Assembly (NCBI RefSeq): GCF_023715415.1
Contig: NZ_JAMBOB010000010.1
Location: 86,492 to 150,491 of the forward strand
Length of the DNA stretch: 64,000 nt
Origin: Neobacillus niacini
GTDB taxonomy: Bacteria > Bacillota > Bacilli > Bacillales > Cytobacillaceae
Direction: 5' to 3'
Shown here: positions 34,259 through 43,621 of the stretch, piece by piece
Numbering within the stretch: the first letter of the stretch is position 1
Layout of the letters: every line of letters starts with the position of its first letter
Made by a program: the position numbers and the translations under genes
The notes under the pieces: generated by a model
What the model was told of the DNA's origin: nothing
Database searches by the model: none
Seen by the model: only the letters and a program-made list of their open reading frames with translations

Positions 34259-35098
34259 CTATGGACAAGTAGTAGTAATCGTTAAAGACCAGCCACCAGC
34301 AATAGTGCCTGAGTCTGCACCAGCATCATCGAAAACGAAAAGATTCCATGTACCGTTTGGATTTGTCCCATCGAATACGCTTAATACAGATCCATATGGT
34401 GGTCCTGGTGCTGGCCCAGGGAGAACATCTCCGGCTCCGATATTTGTAGGCTGGAACGTATTGGAGACGAATGGAGATGGGATTGGGGTTGGCACTGGAG
34501 TTGCCGCATCATCGTCAAATGTTAACGTGACACCGACAATGTCAAATAATCCTCCTGCATCTGACATAAGCATAACATTCTGCCCTTGTGGTCCAACAAG
34601 CAGAATATCAAGATCACCTGGGAAAGTATGGGACATGTTGTTTAATGTTGCTGTCACCTTAGCGATAGTTCCATTCAACCCTGAAACATTAATAGGTGAT
34701 GGATATGGTGAGGCTGGACCTTCGGTATCACCATTGATAATAATCGATTGAGGATTAGTAAATGTAGCTGATGTTGGAGAACATGAAGCTCCTATTAGAT
34801 CCAGTACATTTTCAAACTTGAACTCTAATAACATTTCCTTTTTAATAACATCACGAAGAGTTCTTTGAGCACTAGTGTTGACATCAAGCAGATTCCCAAG
34901 TGAAACCTCCGCTGGAGAAAATGTGACTCCTGTATTATCCAATGTTCCCAGAACAAATTGCAGCTTTTCTGCCTCCGCATTCATAATGTGAGCAAGCGCT
35001 AATTCCTCCAAAGCAATCGAGCTTAAAAGCAATGGAATCGTTTGTCCAGTAGTAACCGATATCAAAGGTGTTATATTCGGAATATCCGGAAAAGACAT
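34259..35098 (-). CDS. Helical-head surface protein paralogue 3, P-domain-like tail
   Basis: 279 residues. Residues 1-~103 are the shared head. From about 107 the protein resembles a proprotein-convertase P-domain/jelly-roll module: INVSGLNGTIAKVTATLNNM, SHTFPGDLDILLVGPQGQNV, LSVFDGTNPNGTWNLFVFDD and AGGWSLTITTTCP. The acidic DGTNPNGTWNL and DLDILL segments are the family's typical Ca-site region. A Cys opens the tail (GASCSP) and Cys-Pro closes the protein. No signal peptide. TTAGGAG precedes the ATG. P-domain-like modules are usually secreted, adhesion or processing modules; the role here is unknown. Confidence 0.78.
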   Translation of the reverse strand: MSFPDIPNITPLISVTTGQTIPLLLSSIALEELALAHIMNAEAEKLQFVLGTLDNTGVTFSPAEVSLGNLLDVNTSAQRTLRDVIKKEMLLEFKFENVLDLIGASCSPTSATFTNPQSIIINGDTEGPASPYPSPINVSGLNGTIAKVTATLNNMSHTFPGDLDILLVGPQGQNVMLMSDAGGLFDIVGVTLTFDDDAATPVPTPIPSPFVSNTFQPTNIGAGDVLPGPAPGPPYGSVLSVFDGTNPNGTWNLFVFDDAGADSGTIAGGWSLTITTTCP

Positions 35099-35264
35099 TA
35101 TATATTTCTCCTAACTATCAGTTAATTTTGCAAATAGTTGTACGATATTATGAAACAAAAAGTCGCATAACCTATTTACTCTTCAGTTTATTCTTTATAT
35201 CTTTCTATGAATGTGCATTTATCCTATTACATATTTGGAGTTTTTAATATACATGAAAATAAAA

Positions 35265-35295
35265 AAGCAAAGTCATCTTCACAGACACTTTGCTT
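35265..35295 (-). terminator. Terminator of the GT4-TPR gene
   Basis: AAGCAAAGT / ACTTTGCTT stem read on the minus strand, followed by TTTTTTATTTT. Confidence 0.8.
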
Positions 35296-35314
35296 AATTT
35301 GCTTTCAAATAGTT

Positions 35315-36733
35315 TTATTTTGGATCAGCTTCTTTCATATAACAATATCTCATCATACGAAAAATATTTTCTTGAAAATCTTTACTTTGTTTCTCCATGT
35401 TGTGTGCAATGTAAGCAAGATGCTCGATCGCATGGCTATAGGTTTCCTTTTCAATATAAACAATAGCAGTGTTGTATCTTGCCATAAGGGTTTCTGGGTA
35501 TACAGCCAAAATATTCAAATAGACCCCTAATGCATCTTCAATACGATTTTCAGCATACAACTGATTCGCTCTTTCTAGTTCCTTCTTAATAATATCCTCA
35601 TCGGTTCGAATAGGCCCCTTTTTTAAATGAACCAAATGTCTTATCCTGCCTAATACATACCGGGAGCTTTTTTCCCATGTGAAAGAAGACAAAATATGTT
35701 GACTCCCTTTCTGTCCTTTCTCCATAACTAACGTTTGATTCTCATAAGCCAATCGCATAACCTTCTGTAATTCGTTAGGATCGATCGACAGCCACCATGG
35801 AAAATCGACCGTATCGAGATTTCCAACTTTTTTGTCCGGTAGAGTAACCTCCTTCGATGGAACAAAGAACGCAGTTTCCTCCGTGCAAAAATCTACACAA
35901 GATCCTTTATCTGGCACAATCACTGGAGTACCACATGCCATCGCCTCAGCAATTGGCAACCCGAATCCCTCACCTCTGTACGGATGAACCAAGCAATCAC
36001 ACGCTTTATACAATCCAGCCAGCTCTATTTCGGAAAGCTGCTTATCGATATATTCAATACGTGGATGATTCGGGTCAGACATTGCTTCATGGATCATTTT
36101 TTCCAGCGTTATTCCTTTGTAAAAAGATTGAGTTCCAGTATCTTTGATGAATAAGCAAACATCATCATCTATAGTAAACTCTTTAAGGTATGCTTGTAGT
36201 AAAATATCTATTCCCTTGCGGCCAATTGTCCCGCCGACAAAGAGAAACTTAAAAGAAGATGAATCCAATGCTAGAGGCTGGACGTTTGGATGGAATAATT
36301 TTTCATTGACGCCAAGTGGTATGACATGAATTTTACTTTCAGGAATCCCTGAGCGGAAATAGCTTTCCTTATTGTATAAACTGTAAACCCAGATTTCATC
36401 TACCCAATACATCATGGGAATATACCACTCTCTCGGGATAGCTCCAAATTCCCAGGGCTGCATACAAACCGAAATCACATTTTTAAGTTGCGGCCAATTG
36501 GGCGGCCACTGATGAGAGATCGTCAAGTCGGGATTAGAAAATGGGATAAATGACTTTTTTTGACTTTTGATATATGGATCAAGCAACTTTTCTTTTTCAG
36601 GTATCTCTTTTCTAAGATTTATATCTCGACTTTGCTGAAGATACTGGCAAATATTTTGATTCACAATCGAAAGACTATGTCCTGCAAATTGAGATCCTTT
36701 CCAATTAAGTTTCACAGTATCAACCTTCAACAT
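35315..36733 (-). CDS. GT4-type glycosyltransferase with C-terminal TPR-like helices
   Basis: 472 residues. A GT-B fold of the GT4 class occupies about 1-380: KFLFVGGTIGRKGIDILLQA (nucleotide-binding region), LYKACDCLVHPYRGEGFGLP and IAEAMACGTPVIVPDKGSC, with the E-x7-E pair of retaining enzymes. Residues about 390-470 form TPR-like helices (RANQLYAENRIEDALGVYLN, then TLMARYNTAIVYIEKETYSH). Coupling TPRs to a glycosyltransferase is a feature of enzymes that act on proteins. AGGAGG lies before the start; a TTG one codon later is also possible. It is divergent from the GT2-TPR gene. Donor probably a GDP-sugar made by the same locus (inference). Confidence 0.82.
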   Translation of the reverse strand: MLKVDTVKLNWKGSQFAGHSLSIVNQNICQYLQQSRDINLRKEIPEKEKLLDPYIKSQKKSFIPFSNPDLTISHQWPPNWPQLKNVISVCMQPWEFGAIPREWYIPMMYWVDEIWVYSLYNKESYFRSGIPESKIHVIPLGVNEKLFHPNVQPLALDSSSFKFLFVGGTIGRKGIDILLQAYLKEFTIDDDVCLFIKDTGTQSFYKGITLEKMIHEAMSDPNHPRIEYIDKQLSEIELAGLYKACDCLVHPYRGEGFGLPIAEAMACGTPVIVPDKGSCVDFCTEETAFFVPSKEVTLPDKKVGNLDTVDFPWWLSIDPNELQKVMRLAYENQTLVMEKGQKGSQHILSSFTWEKSSRYVLGRIRHLVHLKKGPIRTDEDIIKKELERANQLYAENRIEDALGVYLNILAVYPETLMARYNTAIVYIEKETYSHAIEHLAYIAHNMEKQSKDFQENIFRMMRYCYMKEADPK

Positions 36734-36873
36734 AATCCTCCTAATGTATTAGTTTGTTATTTTCCTTCACTCATGATATGGCTTTTGATTATATAAGGTT
36801 CCAATCATTCACTTTTACCTTAATCTAAACATACGATGAGGATGAATATTTACTGTCAAAAGGAGGAAATACC

Positions 36874-38076
36874 ATGGATGACCGACGACTGTCGCTATGT
36901 ATGATAGTAAAGGATGAAGAAAACTTTATTGAAGGCTGCCTCAAAAGTGTAAAAGATTATGTGGATGAGATAATTATTGTCGATACTGGCTCCACTGATC
37001 GAACGGTTGATATCTGCAAATCATTCGGTGCTCAGATTCTTACTTTCCCTTGGAATGGGAGCTTTTCAGATGCACGTAATTATGGCTTGGAGCGTGCAAC
37101 AGGGGATTGGATCTTGTGGTTAGATGCCGACGAAGTAGTAGATACTTCTGACGCTAAGAAGCTACGTGAAGCACTCAAATTCGATGACCTGCTCCTATCT
37201 GTTCATTTAATCAATTATTATGGTGACAGCCCTGATCCAAACAAGACATTTGATATTGCCCATACCCGGCTTTTTCAAAATCACAAAGGTTTTAAATTTA
37301 ATAATAAAATTCACGAGATGCTAAATGCCAATGAAATTATTGCAAAATTTAACGAAGATCCCACCATTAAAACTGTGCCTATTAAGGTATTTCATTACGG
37401 ATATTTGGATCCTGTCAATAAAGAGAAAAAGAAATCTGAACGTAATATCGGTATGCTAAAAGACGAGCTCAAACAAAAGGACTACAGCCCTTGGATCGAG
37501 TACCATATTGCGAGTGAATATTACCGTCTAAAAAACTATAATGAGGCATTTGATTATGTCAATCGTTCAATTATGGGATTTCTGAAACAGCTCAAAACTC
37601 CTCCATCTCTTTTATATCGATTAAAGTATTCAATATTGATTAGTTCAGGCAGTATCGAAGGGGCATGGCCTGGTATCGAGAGAGCTGTTACCCTCTATCC
37701 TGATTATGTAGATCTCCATTTTTATAAAGGCATTATTTTAATGGTTAAAGACTTGTTCAAAGAGGCTTTGGAGGTATTTGATCTCTGCCTTGAAATGGGA
37801 GAAGAAAATTTACAGCATCTTACTTTAAAGGGAGTTGGGAGCTTTCAAGCCTTATACTACAAAGGTTGCTGTTTAGAAAAATTAGGGAATATTGAGGAAG
37901 CTGCAAAATGTTATGCACGGGCCTCTAGTCTATCATCTACTTTTATCTCGCCAGTAGAAGCATTGCATAAAATAATGGAAAATCATCAAGACGTCTTTAC
38001 AGCATTACCAGAGGATGATGAGGATAAAGCATTAATTACCAAAATACTATCCATGAGCACAAATAAAAATAAATAA
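36874..38076 (+). CDS. GT2-type glycosyltransferase with TPR repeats (SunS-like architecture)
   Basis: 400 residues. GT-A domain about 5-230: LSLCMIVKDEENFIEGCLKS, IIIVDTGSTDRTVDICKSFG, FSDARNYGLERATGDWILWL and the DxD metal motif DAD (84-86). The later VFHYGYLDPVNKEKKKSERN is typical of the family. Residues about 200-390 are TPR-like (IASEYYRLKNYNEAFDYVNR, KGIILMVKDLFKEALEVFDL). The plan matches SunS, the peptide S-glycosyltransferase, and other protein-modifying GT2 enzymes. It is immediately upstream of paralogue 4 on the same strand (84-base gap), which makes a modified surface protein a reasonable acceptor. That pairing is inference. Confidence 0.82.
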   Translation: MDDRRLSLCMIVKDEENFIEGCLKSVKDYVDEIIIVDTGSTDRTVDICKSFGAQILTFPWNGSFSDARNYGLERATGDWILWLDADEVVDTSDAKKLREALKFDDLLLSVHLINYYGDSPDPNKTFDIAHTRLFQNHKGFKFNNKIHEMLNANEIIAKFNEDPTIKTVPIKVFHYGYLDPVNKEKKKSERNIGMLKDELKQKDYSPWIEYHIASEYYRLKNYNEAFDYVNRSIMGFLKQLKTPPSLLYRLKYSILISSGSIEGAWPGIERAVTLYPDYVDLHFYKGIILMVKDLFKEALEVFDLCLEMGEENLQHLTLKGVGSFQALYYKGCCLEKLGNIEEAAKCYARASSLSSTFISPVEALHKIMENHQDVFTALPEDDEDKALITKILSMSTNKNK

Positions 38077-38160
38077 TATCTAAATATATTACATTAGCCC
38101 TCTCTAATAGTGAAGTGAAGTATATAATATACTATTCCAACAAGAAAGAGAGGTATTGAA

Positions 38161-38484
38161 ATGTCATTTCCAAATATCCCGAATATTACTCCACTAATTT
38201 CGGTCACTACTGAGCAGACAATTCCACTGCTTTTGGCTTCCATTGCTTTGGAGGAATTAGCACTTGCTCACATTATGAATGCTGAAGCAGAAAAGCTTCA
38301 ATTCGTTCTAGGAACATTAGATACAGATGTTACCTTTACTCCTGCTGAAGTGTCATTAGGGGACCTTCTTGATGTCAATGCTAGTGTTCAAAGAACACTT
38401 CGTGACGTAATTAAGAAGGAAATGCTGTTAGAGTTCAAGTTTGAAAATATTCTTGACCTAATCGCTATCACTCCTCTTCCTTAA
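38161..38484 (+). CDS. Helical-head protein paralogue 4, head only
   Basis: 107 residues: only the shared head, ending FENILDLIAITPLP. It is nearly identical in sequence to the heads of paralogues 2 and 3, with no C-terminal module. AGAGAGG precedes the ATG. A perfect palindrome GTATATAATATAC lies just upstream. It could be the adaptor or assembly partner that pairs with the long paralogues through helix-helix contacts. Probably transcribed with the GT2-TPR gene or from its own promoter. Confidence 0.78.
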   Translation: MSFPNIPNITPLISVTTEQTIPLLLASIALEELALAHIMNAEAEKLQFVLGTLDTDVTFTPAEVSLGDLLDVNASVQRTLRDVIKKEMLLEFKFENILDLIAITPLP

Positions 38485-38495
38485 GGAACACATCA

Positions 38496-38531
38496 CCCTC
38501 AATTCATCCCCTAACACTGATGAATTGGGGG
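38496..38531 (+). terminator. Terminator of paralogue 4
   Basis: CCCTCAATTCATC / GATGAATTGGGGG stem just past the stop; the downstream T content is modest. Confidence 0.55.
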
Positions 38532-38837
38532 ATATTCTTTACAATATGAAAAAAAGTGTACCGTTCAATAGAGAATTACTTTTATGGGTGTTTACTATTC
38601 TATTTATTAATCAAGAAGGGTAGATAATTTTTCGTACTCAGTATTTTCCTTTTAATAAAGATACATAGTAAATGGAAAGTCTGACCTTAAATAAAACTAA
38701 TAAATCCCTCAATTTATGAATTCGAGGGATTTTCTTAGTTCTTAAAGTCTTTGCTAAATTTGCCAATGCTACTATTAATTAGTTACTCATTGAAAACTAA
38801 TGGATTTTAAAAGAAATTGATTTGTCAGATTTTTGGC
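38532..38837. other. Convergent gap between paralogues 4 and 5
   Basis: No gene is seen. One bidirectional hairpin (38702-38732) is present. A short stretch (CCAATGCTACTAT and CTCATTGAAAA at 38762-38800) resembles pieces of the duplicated intergenic unit, suggesting a decayed third copy. Confidence 0.35.
38702..38732. terminator. Bidirectional terminator of paralogue 5
   Basis: AAATCCCTC / GAGGGATTT stem with inner AATT/AATT, about 105 bases past the paralogue 5 stop. Confidence 0.65.
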
Positions 38838-39611
38838 TTAAGGACAGTTTGATAAATCCATTTCAGCTAACCCAACATTTGTCACAGTTGACGTGAAGAT
38901 ATTTCCATTTCCTGAAATAATTAGTTGAATAAAATTTTCCTCAATTAAAGTTAGAACATAACTAGGATTTGTACCAAACACATTAGTACCCGTAATTGTT
39001 CCTTGTCCAGAAATTGTTACCGTTTGATCGCCCGGACAATTAGGTACAGTAAAAGAATCAGCATTAAATTCAAAGTCTGGAAGTGGAGGGTTCGCACCTA
39101 GAGCAGTAAAATTATACGTAAAGAAGTTATCATCTGATGAACAGTTTTGACAAAAAAGCCCCATGTAGTCTACATTTCCACTAACGTCGTTTCCATTTAA
39201 TGTAGTAATTGCATTCCCTGTTCCTCTAGAAATATCAAAAGGTCCACCTGCTGGCCCGGTTACTCGACAACCACAAGGCTCTGTTTCTGGTGTTCCCGGG
39301 GTAACGGAGATAAGCTCCAGAACATTTTCAAATTTAAATTCAAGAAGCATTTCCTTTTTAATAACATCACGAAGGGTTCTTTGAACACTTGTATTGACAT
39401 CAAGAAGATCCTCTATGGAAACCTCTGCAGGAGTAAACGTAACAGCTGTATCTAATGTTCCTAGAACGAATTGAAGCTTTTCTGCTTCTACGTTCATAAT
39501 ATGAGCTAGGGCTAATTCTTCAAGTGCAATGCTTGTTAAAAGTAACGGAATTGTCTGCTCTATAGGAATAGATATAAACGGAGTTATAGTAGGAAAATTT
39601 GGGATAGACAA
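38838..39611 (-). CDS. Helical-head surface protein paralogue 5, beta-rich tail
   Basis: 257 residues. Residues 1-~101 are the shared head. The tail (about 105-257) starts with a Cys-rich patch (TEPCGCRVTG) and goes on as an unrecognised beta-rich domain with GLFCQNCSSDDNFFTYNFTA and FTVPNCPGDQTVTISGQGTI, closing AEMDLSNCP. It is the most Cys-rich member (seven Cys) and also ends in Cys-Pro. Translation begins at a TTG with AGGAGG nine bases upstream. The promoter region contains TTTTTCATAATTTA (possible sigma-K-like -10). Function unknown; likely a cross-linkable surface protein. Confidence 0.75.
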   Translation of the reverse strand: MSIPNFPTITPFISIPIEQTIPLLLTSIALEELALAHIMNVEAEKLQFVLGTLDTAVTFTPAEVSIEDLLDVNTSVQRTLRDVIKKEMLLEFKFENVLELISVTPGTPETEPCGCRVTGPAGGPFDISRGTGNAITTLNGNDVSGNVDYMGLFCQNCSSDDNFFTYNFTALGANPPLPDFEFNADSFTVPNCPGDQTVTISGQGTITGTNVFGTNPSYVLTLIEENFIQLIISGNGNIFTSTVTNVGLAEMDLSNCP

Positions 39612-39752
39612 AATTAATTACCTCCTTTCAATCTTTATATTGTAAATTATGAAAAACTACTCAAAAAGAAACGACAATTGTCCCAAGCCTAATAGCCTTT
39701 TTTTCCAGCATGCTATCTTCAAGACTCAAGACAAAACTGGGCAAAAGAAAAA

Positions 39753-39774
39753 CAGCCCCTTTCTCAAGAGGCTG
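39753..39774 (-). terminator. Terminator of the gmd-rmd genes
   Basis: CAGCC-CTT / AAG-GGCTG hairpin read on the minus strand and followed by TTTTTCTTTT, immediately after the rmd stop. Confidence 0.7.
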
Positions 39775-39778
39775 GATT

Positions 39779-40702
39779 TTACAAGTCTTTTAACCAATAA
39801 TCATAAATATCTATTAAAGTATCTTCAAGTTTCCTTTTCGGTTGCCATCCTGTTAAGGTGAACAATTTTTCGGGATTTCCTACTAATCTAGGGGTATCTG
39901 ACACTCGTATTCTGCTTGGGTCAACTACTAGATTAATCTTTTTATTTGAAAAACTTATTAATATCTCTACTATATCTTGAATATTGACACCTTGACCCGT
40001 ACATACATTATAAGCTTCCCCCGCTTTACCGAAACATGCGATATGGTAATAAGCTTCTACGATGTCCCTCACATCAGTAAAATCCCTTGCAGATTTTAAA
40101 TTTCCAATTCGAATGATAGGTTCTTGTGTTCTTCCTTTATTTATTTGAGCTATTTGATAAGCAAAATCAGTCGTTACAAATCCTAATTTTTGCCCAGGAC
40201 CGATATGATTAAAAGGCCTGGCATGTGTGACATTTAATCCATATGATTTATGATACAAATTTACAAGCATACTTAGGGCACACTTGCTGATTCCATAAGG
40301 GCTGACTGGATTTAATCTGGTTTCTTCGCTAACTTTGTCTAAATTGTCCGGAATTCTTCCATACTCCTCTGATGATCCAACAGTCATCACTTTTATATGG
40401 TCATTTACTTTCCTAACAGCTTCCAATAAATGAATCGTTCCAATCACATTTCCTTGAATAAAATCAGCTTTATGTTCCCAAGAGTCCTTCACATTACTCA
40501 ATCCTGCAAGGTGGAAAATGTGCGTAGGCTTGATTGTTTCAATTAACTCCATGATTTCTGATTCAGAAAGTAAATCTACTTTAAAAATATGTTTCTCGCC
40601 TCTATTGGATCTGGATGTCCCATAAACATCAGCTTTATCCTTCAAAAAAAGTTCAAGATATTTCCCGACAAATCCGGTAATCCCCGTTATGAGTGCTTTC
40701 AT
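39779..40702 (-). CDS. rmd: GDP-4-keto-6-deoxy-D-mannose reductase
   Basis: About 307 residues, an extended short-chain dehydrogenase: NAD(P)-binding GITGFVGKYL near the start, HLAGLSNVKDSW, the active-site pair SSEEYG and YGISKCALS (Y-x3-K), then RPFNHIGPGQKLGFV, which is typical of RMD-type proteins. It would reduce the keto-sugar made by Gmd to GDP-D-rhamnose; a C4-epimeric product cannot be excluded. I place the start at the second ATG (40702), because gmd's TGA is separated from it by one base (translational coupling). Confidence 0.82.
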   Translation of the reverse strand: MKALITGITGFVGKYLELFLKDKADVYGTSRSNRGEKHIFKVDLLSESEIMELIETIKPTHIFHLAGLSNVKDSWEHKADFIQGNVIGTIHLLEAVRKVNDHIKVMTVGSSEEYGRIPDNLDKVSEETRLNPVSPYGISKCALSMLVNLYHKSYGLNVTHARPFNHIGPGQKLGFVTTDFAYQIAQINKGRTQEPIIRIGNLKSARDFTDVRDIVEAYYHIACFGKAGEAYNVCTGQGVNIQDIVEILISFSNKKINLVVDPSRIRVSDTPRLVGNPEKLFTLTGWQPKRKLEDTLIDIYDYWLKDL

Positions 40703-40703
40703 T

Positions 40704-41675
<972 letters not shown>

Positions 41676-41758
41676 TTACTTTTTTGGTGTAAGAATTCCC
41701 ATTGTATCTTTATGCTGTTACAACTCGCTTCTATTCCCTCTATCTAGGAAATAAAAAA

Positions 41759-41811
41759 ACTTTATATGTAAGGAGCAGGCATTTTTGCTGCCATGGTCCT
41801 CCATATAAAGT
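41759..41811 (-). terminator. Terminator between the GT gene and gmd
   Basis: Long hairpin with ACTTTATATG / CATATAAAGT outer arms, read on the minus strand and followed by TTTTTTTATT. It uncouples the gmd-rmd pair from the genes upstream. Confidence 0.75.
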
Positions 41812-41817
41812 CCAAGT

Positions 41818-42945
41818 TTAAAAAAATAATCGTTCTTTCATTTGCTCTGCAATCACTTGAGGAGAGAAATGATTTCTGATATCTTGTTTTGCCTGTAATG
41901 AAAGTTCTTCTCTTTTTTTATGATTTTCAAATGCTTCCCGCATCACTTTTCTAACGTTGTCTTCCTTTACCTTTGCCCATTTATGCCCATAATAGTGGAT
42001 AGCTCTTGTGCGCTGCAGTTCAGGGTGTACGAATTCTAGTTCATTTTCTGGTTCTATTAAAAAGCTATTATGATTGTTCATATATTCTGTGACTCCGCTC
42101 CAGTTAATGGATATCGCCGGTTTTCCCATCGCCATTACTTCCATCTGAGGCATCCCCCACCCGCAAGCTCTTTCAGTAGAAACATAGCAGTCACAGCTTG
42201 AATACAAACGCAGCAAGTCTTCTCGAGGAGTATTTTCAATCATGAAATGAATATGAGGATTATTTGGCTTATTAGGTATATACGAAGATACTAATTCAAA
42301 TAGATTCTTTTGGCTGATCCACCCAGGAACGTAGATCTTTAAAATTAGACTAACGTCATCTTCTGCCGTGAATTCGTTACAATAGCTTGGAATGAGCAAA
42401 TCCAACCCTTTGCGGTAATCAAACGCTAATGTGTATATAAATTTATAAGACTTTACTTCAGCAGGAAATGGATATGGATCAAATTGTTTGGTATATTGGC
42501 TGCTCTCAATTGGATAATGTACGACATGTACTTTTGAAGGGTCAACACCGGATTCTGTGAATGTTTGGTAATTAAAACGGGTAGGAACCCAAATTTCATC
42601 CATATCATTGCAAAAATTTGCCCAATGAAGGGGGATTCGGTTTGTTTCAAATAAGGTAATTCCAATGGTCTTATGAAAGCCTTCTTTCCCTATCCCGATA
42701 AATGACTCCGGAGTACCATGAATCACAAGGATGGGATTATCCCCCAATGCCTTTTTCGATCTAAGAAAACTATTTAGCAGTTCAATGTCTTCTTCTCCAA
42801 TTTCCTTATTAATCTTTGCCGAACTTAATAAGAGTACGGGGAGATCAATATGTTTCAACGCTCTTAAATAATTCCTGCTAACATTACCGTAGCCTCCCAT
42901 ATCACCTATGGGTCCTATCCATAAAATTCCTGAAGGTTGAGTCAA
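41818..42945 (-). CDS. GT4-type glycosyltransferase
   Basis: About 375 residues, GT-B fold. Features: the N-terminal ILWIGPIGDMGGYGNVSRNY, a family-typical TFNYQTF-like acceptor region (TRFNYQTFTESGVDPSKVHV), KFIYTLAFDYRKGLDLLIPS, and the retaining-GT segment ERACGWGMPQMEVMAMGKPA with its two Glu residues. I prefer a TTG start (42945) nine bases after AAAGGGAG; an ATG at 42954 directly abuts that site. It likely adds one sugar of the locus glycan. Donor and acceptor unknown. Confidence 0.78.
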   Translation of the reverse strand: MTQPSGILWIGPIGDMGGYGNVSRNYLRALKHIDLPVLLLSSAKINKEIGEEDIELLNSFLRSKKALGDNPILVIHGTPESFIGIGKEGFHKTIGITLFETNRIPLHWANFCNDMDEIWVPTRFNYQTFTESGVDPSKVHVVHYPIESSQYTKQFDPYPFPAEVKSYKFIYTLAFDYRKGLDLLIPSYCNEFTAEDDVSLILKIYVPGWISQKNLFELVSSYIPNKPNNPHIHFMIENTPREDLLRLYSSCDCYVSTERACGWGMPQMEVMAMGKPAISINWSGVTEYMNNHNSFLIEPENELEFVHPELQRTRAIHYYGHKWAKVKEDNVRKVMREAFENHKKREELSLQAKQDIRNHFSPQVIAEQMKERLFF

Positions 42946-42991
42946 ACCACCCATCTCCCTTTAATTAAATTCTATTGATTGAAGGATTACA

Positions 42992-43594
42992 TTATCGCCC
43001 TTCTCTGCAAAATTGAAAACATATCATCGTACCCTCAACAAAACAAATATGATCTCCTTCATTTCTATTGAAAGTATCAATCACTTCTGTTACACCTGGT
43101 ACAAGATGGTTTCCATAATCGTGCCAGCAAATAATACCGCCTTTTCTTATCACTTTCCGAGCTAATAGAGTATCTAGGAATACACCTTTTTTCGAGTGGT
43201 CGCCATCGATAAAAATGAAGTCGGCTTCAGGGAGATCTGATGGTTCCAAATCCCGGGAACCATTTGGTTTTACAATTAATTCCACTCTAGGGTCATCCTT
43301 GACATATTCCCCAGCTATTTGTGGAACTTCCCCCCTTTGAATAGATAATGTAGTAGTAAAAGAGGGTATGACATCTATACCAATATATTTTTCAATCCAT
43401 GGGCTATTATCTAAAATACATTTCGCTGTCCCTCCGCGCTGAATTCCAATCTCAATAACAGTTTTAGGATAGAAAGTCCGTGAAAGGGCAATTAATGCCT
43501 TTACATCATCAGGAGTGGTGTAAAAAGGTACCTCTCCATTAAAGACACCACTGCCAAATATTTTAAAGAAAGTATCCTTATTTAAATTACTCAT
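42992..43594 (-). CDS. Class I SAM-dependent methyltransferase (CmcI/Methyltransf_24-like)
   Basis: About 200 residues. Motif I is PKTVIEIGIQRGGTAKCILD (E-I-G-x-x-x-G-G), with the acidic follow-up KYIGIDVIP and motif ADFIFIDGDHSKKGVFLD, then RKGGIICWHDYGNH. This is the CmcI/Rhamnosyl-O-methyltransferase-like group. It could O-methylate a sugar of the glycan. The ATG at 43594 has GGAGG just upstream; the earlier ATG at 43621 immediately after the preceding stop has none. It lies between two glycosyltransferase genes. Confidence 0.78.
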   Translation of the reverse strand: MSNLNKDTFFKIFGSGVFNGEVPFYTTPDDVKALIALSRTFYPKTVIEIGIQRGGTAKCILDNSPWIEKYIGIDVIPSFTTTLSIQRGEVPQIAGEYVKDDPRVELIVKPNGSRDLEPSDLPEADFIFIDGDHSKKGVFLDTLLARKVIRKGGIICWHDYGNHLVPGVTEVIDTFNRNEGDHICFVEGTMICFQFCREGR

Positions 43595-43621
43595 AATGTC
43601 CTCCATAAGATCGTTTATCAT

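Noticed and set aside
31161..39611. Calling the helical-head proteins phage tail fibres or toxins
   Set aside because: No phage structural genes, no toxin or immunity motifs, and the heads lack needle or tail features. The glycan context fits a surface role better.
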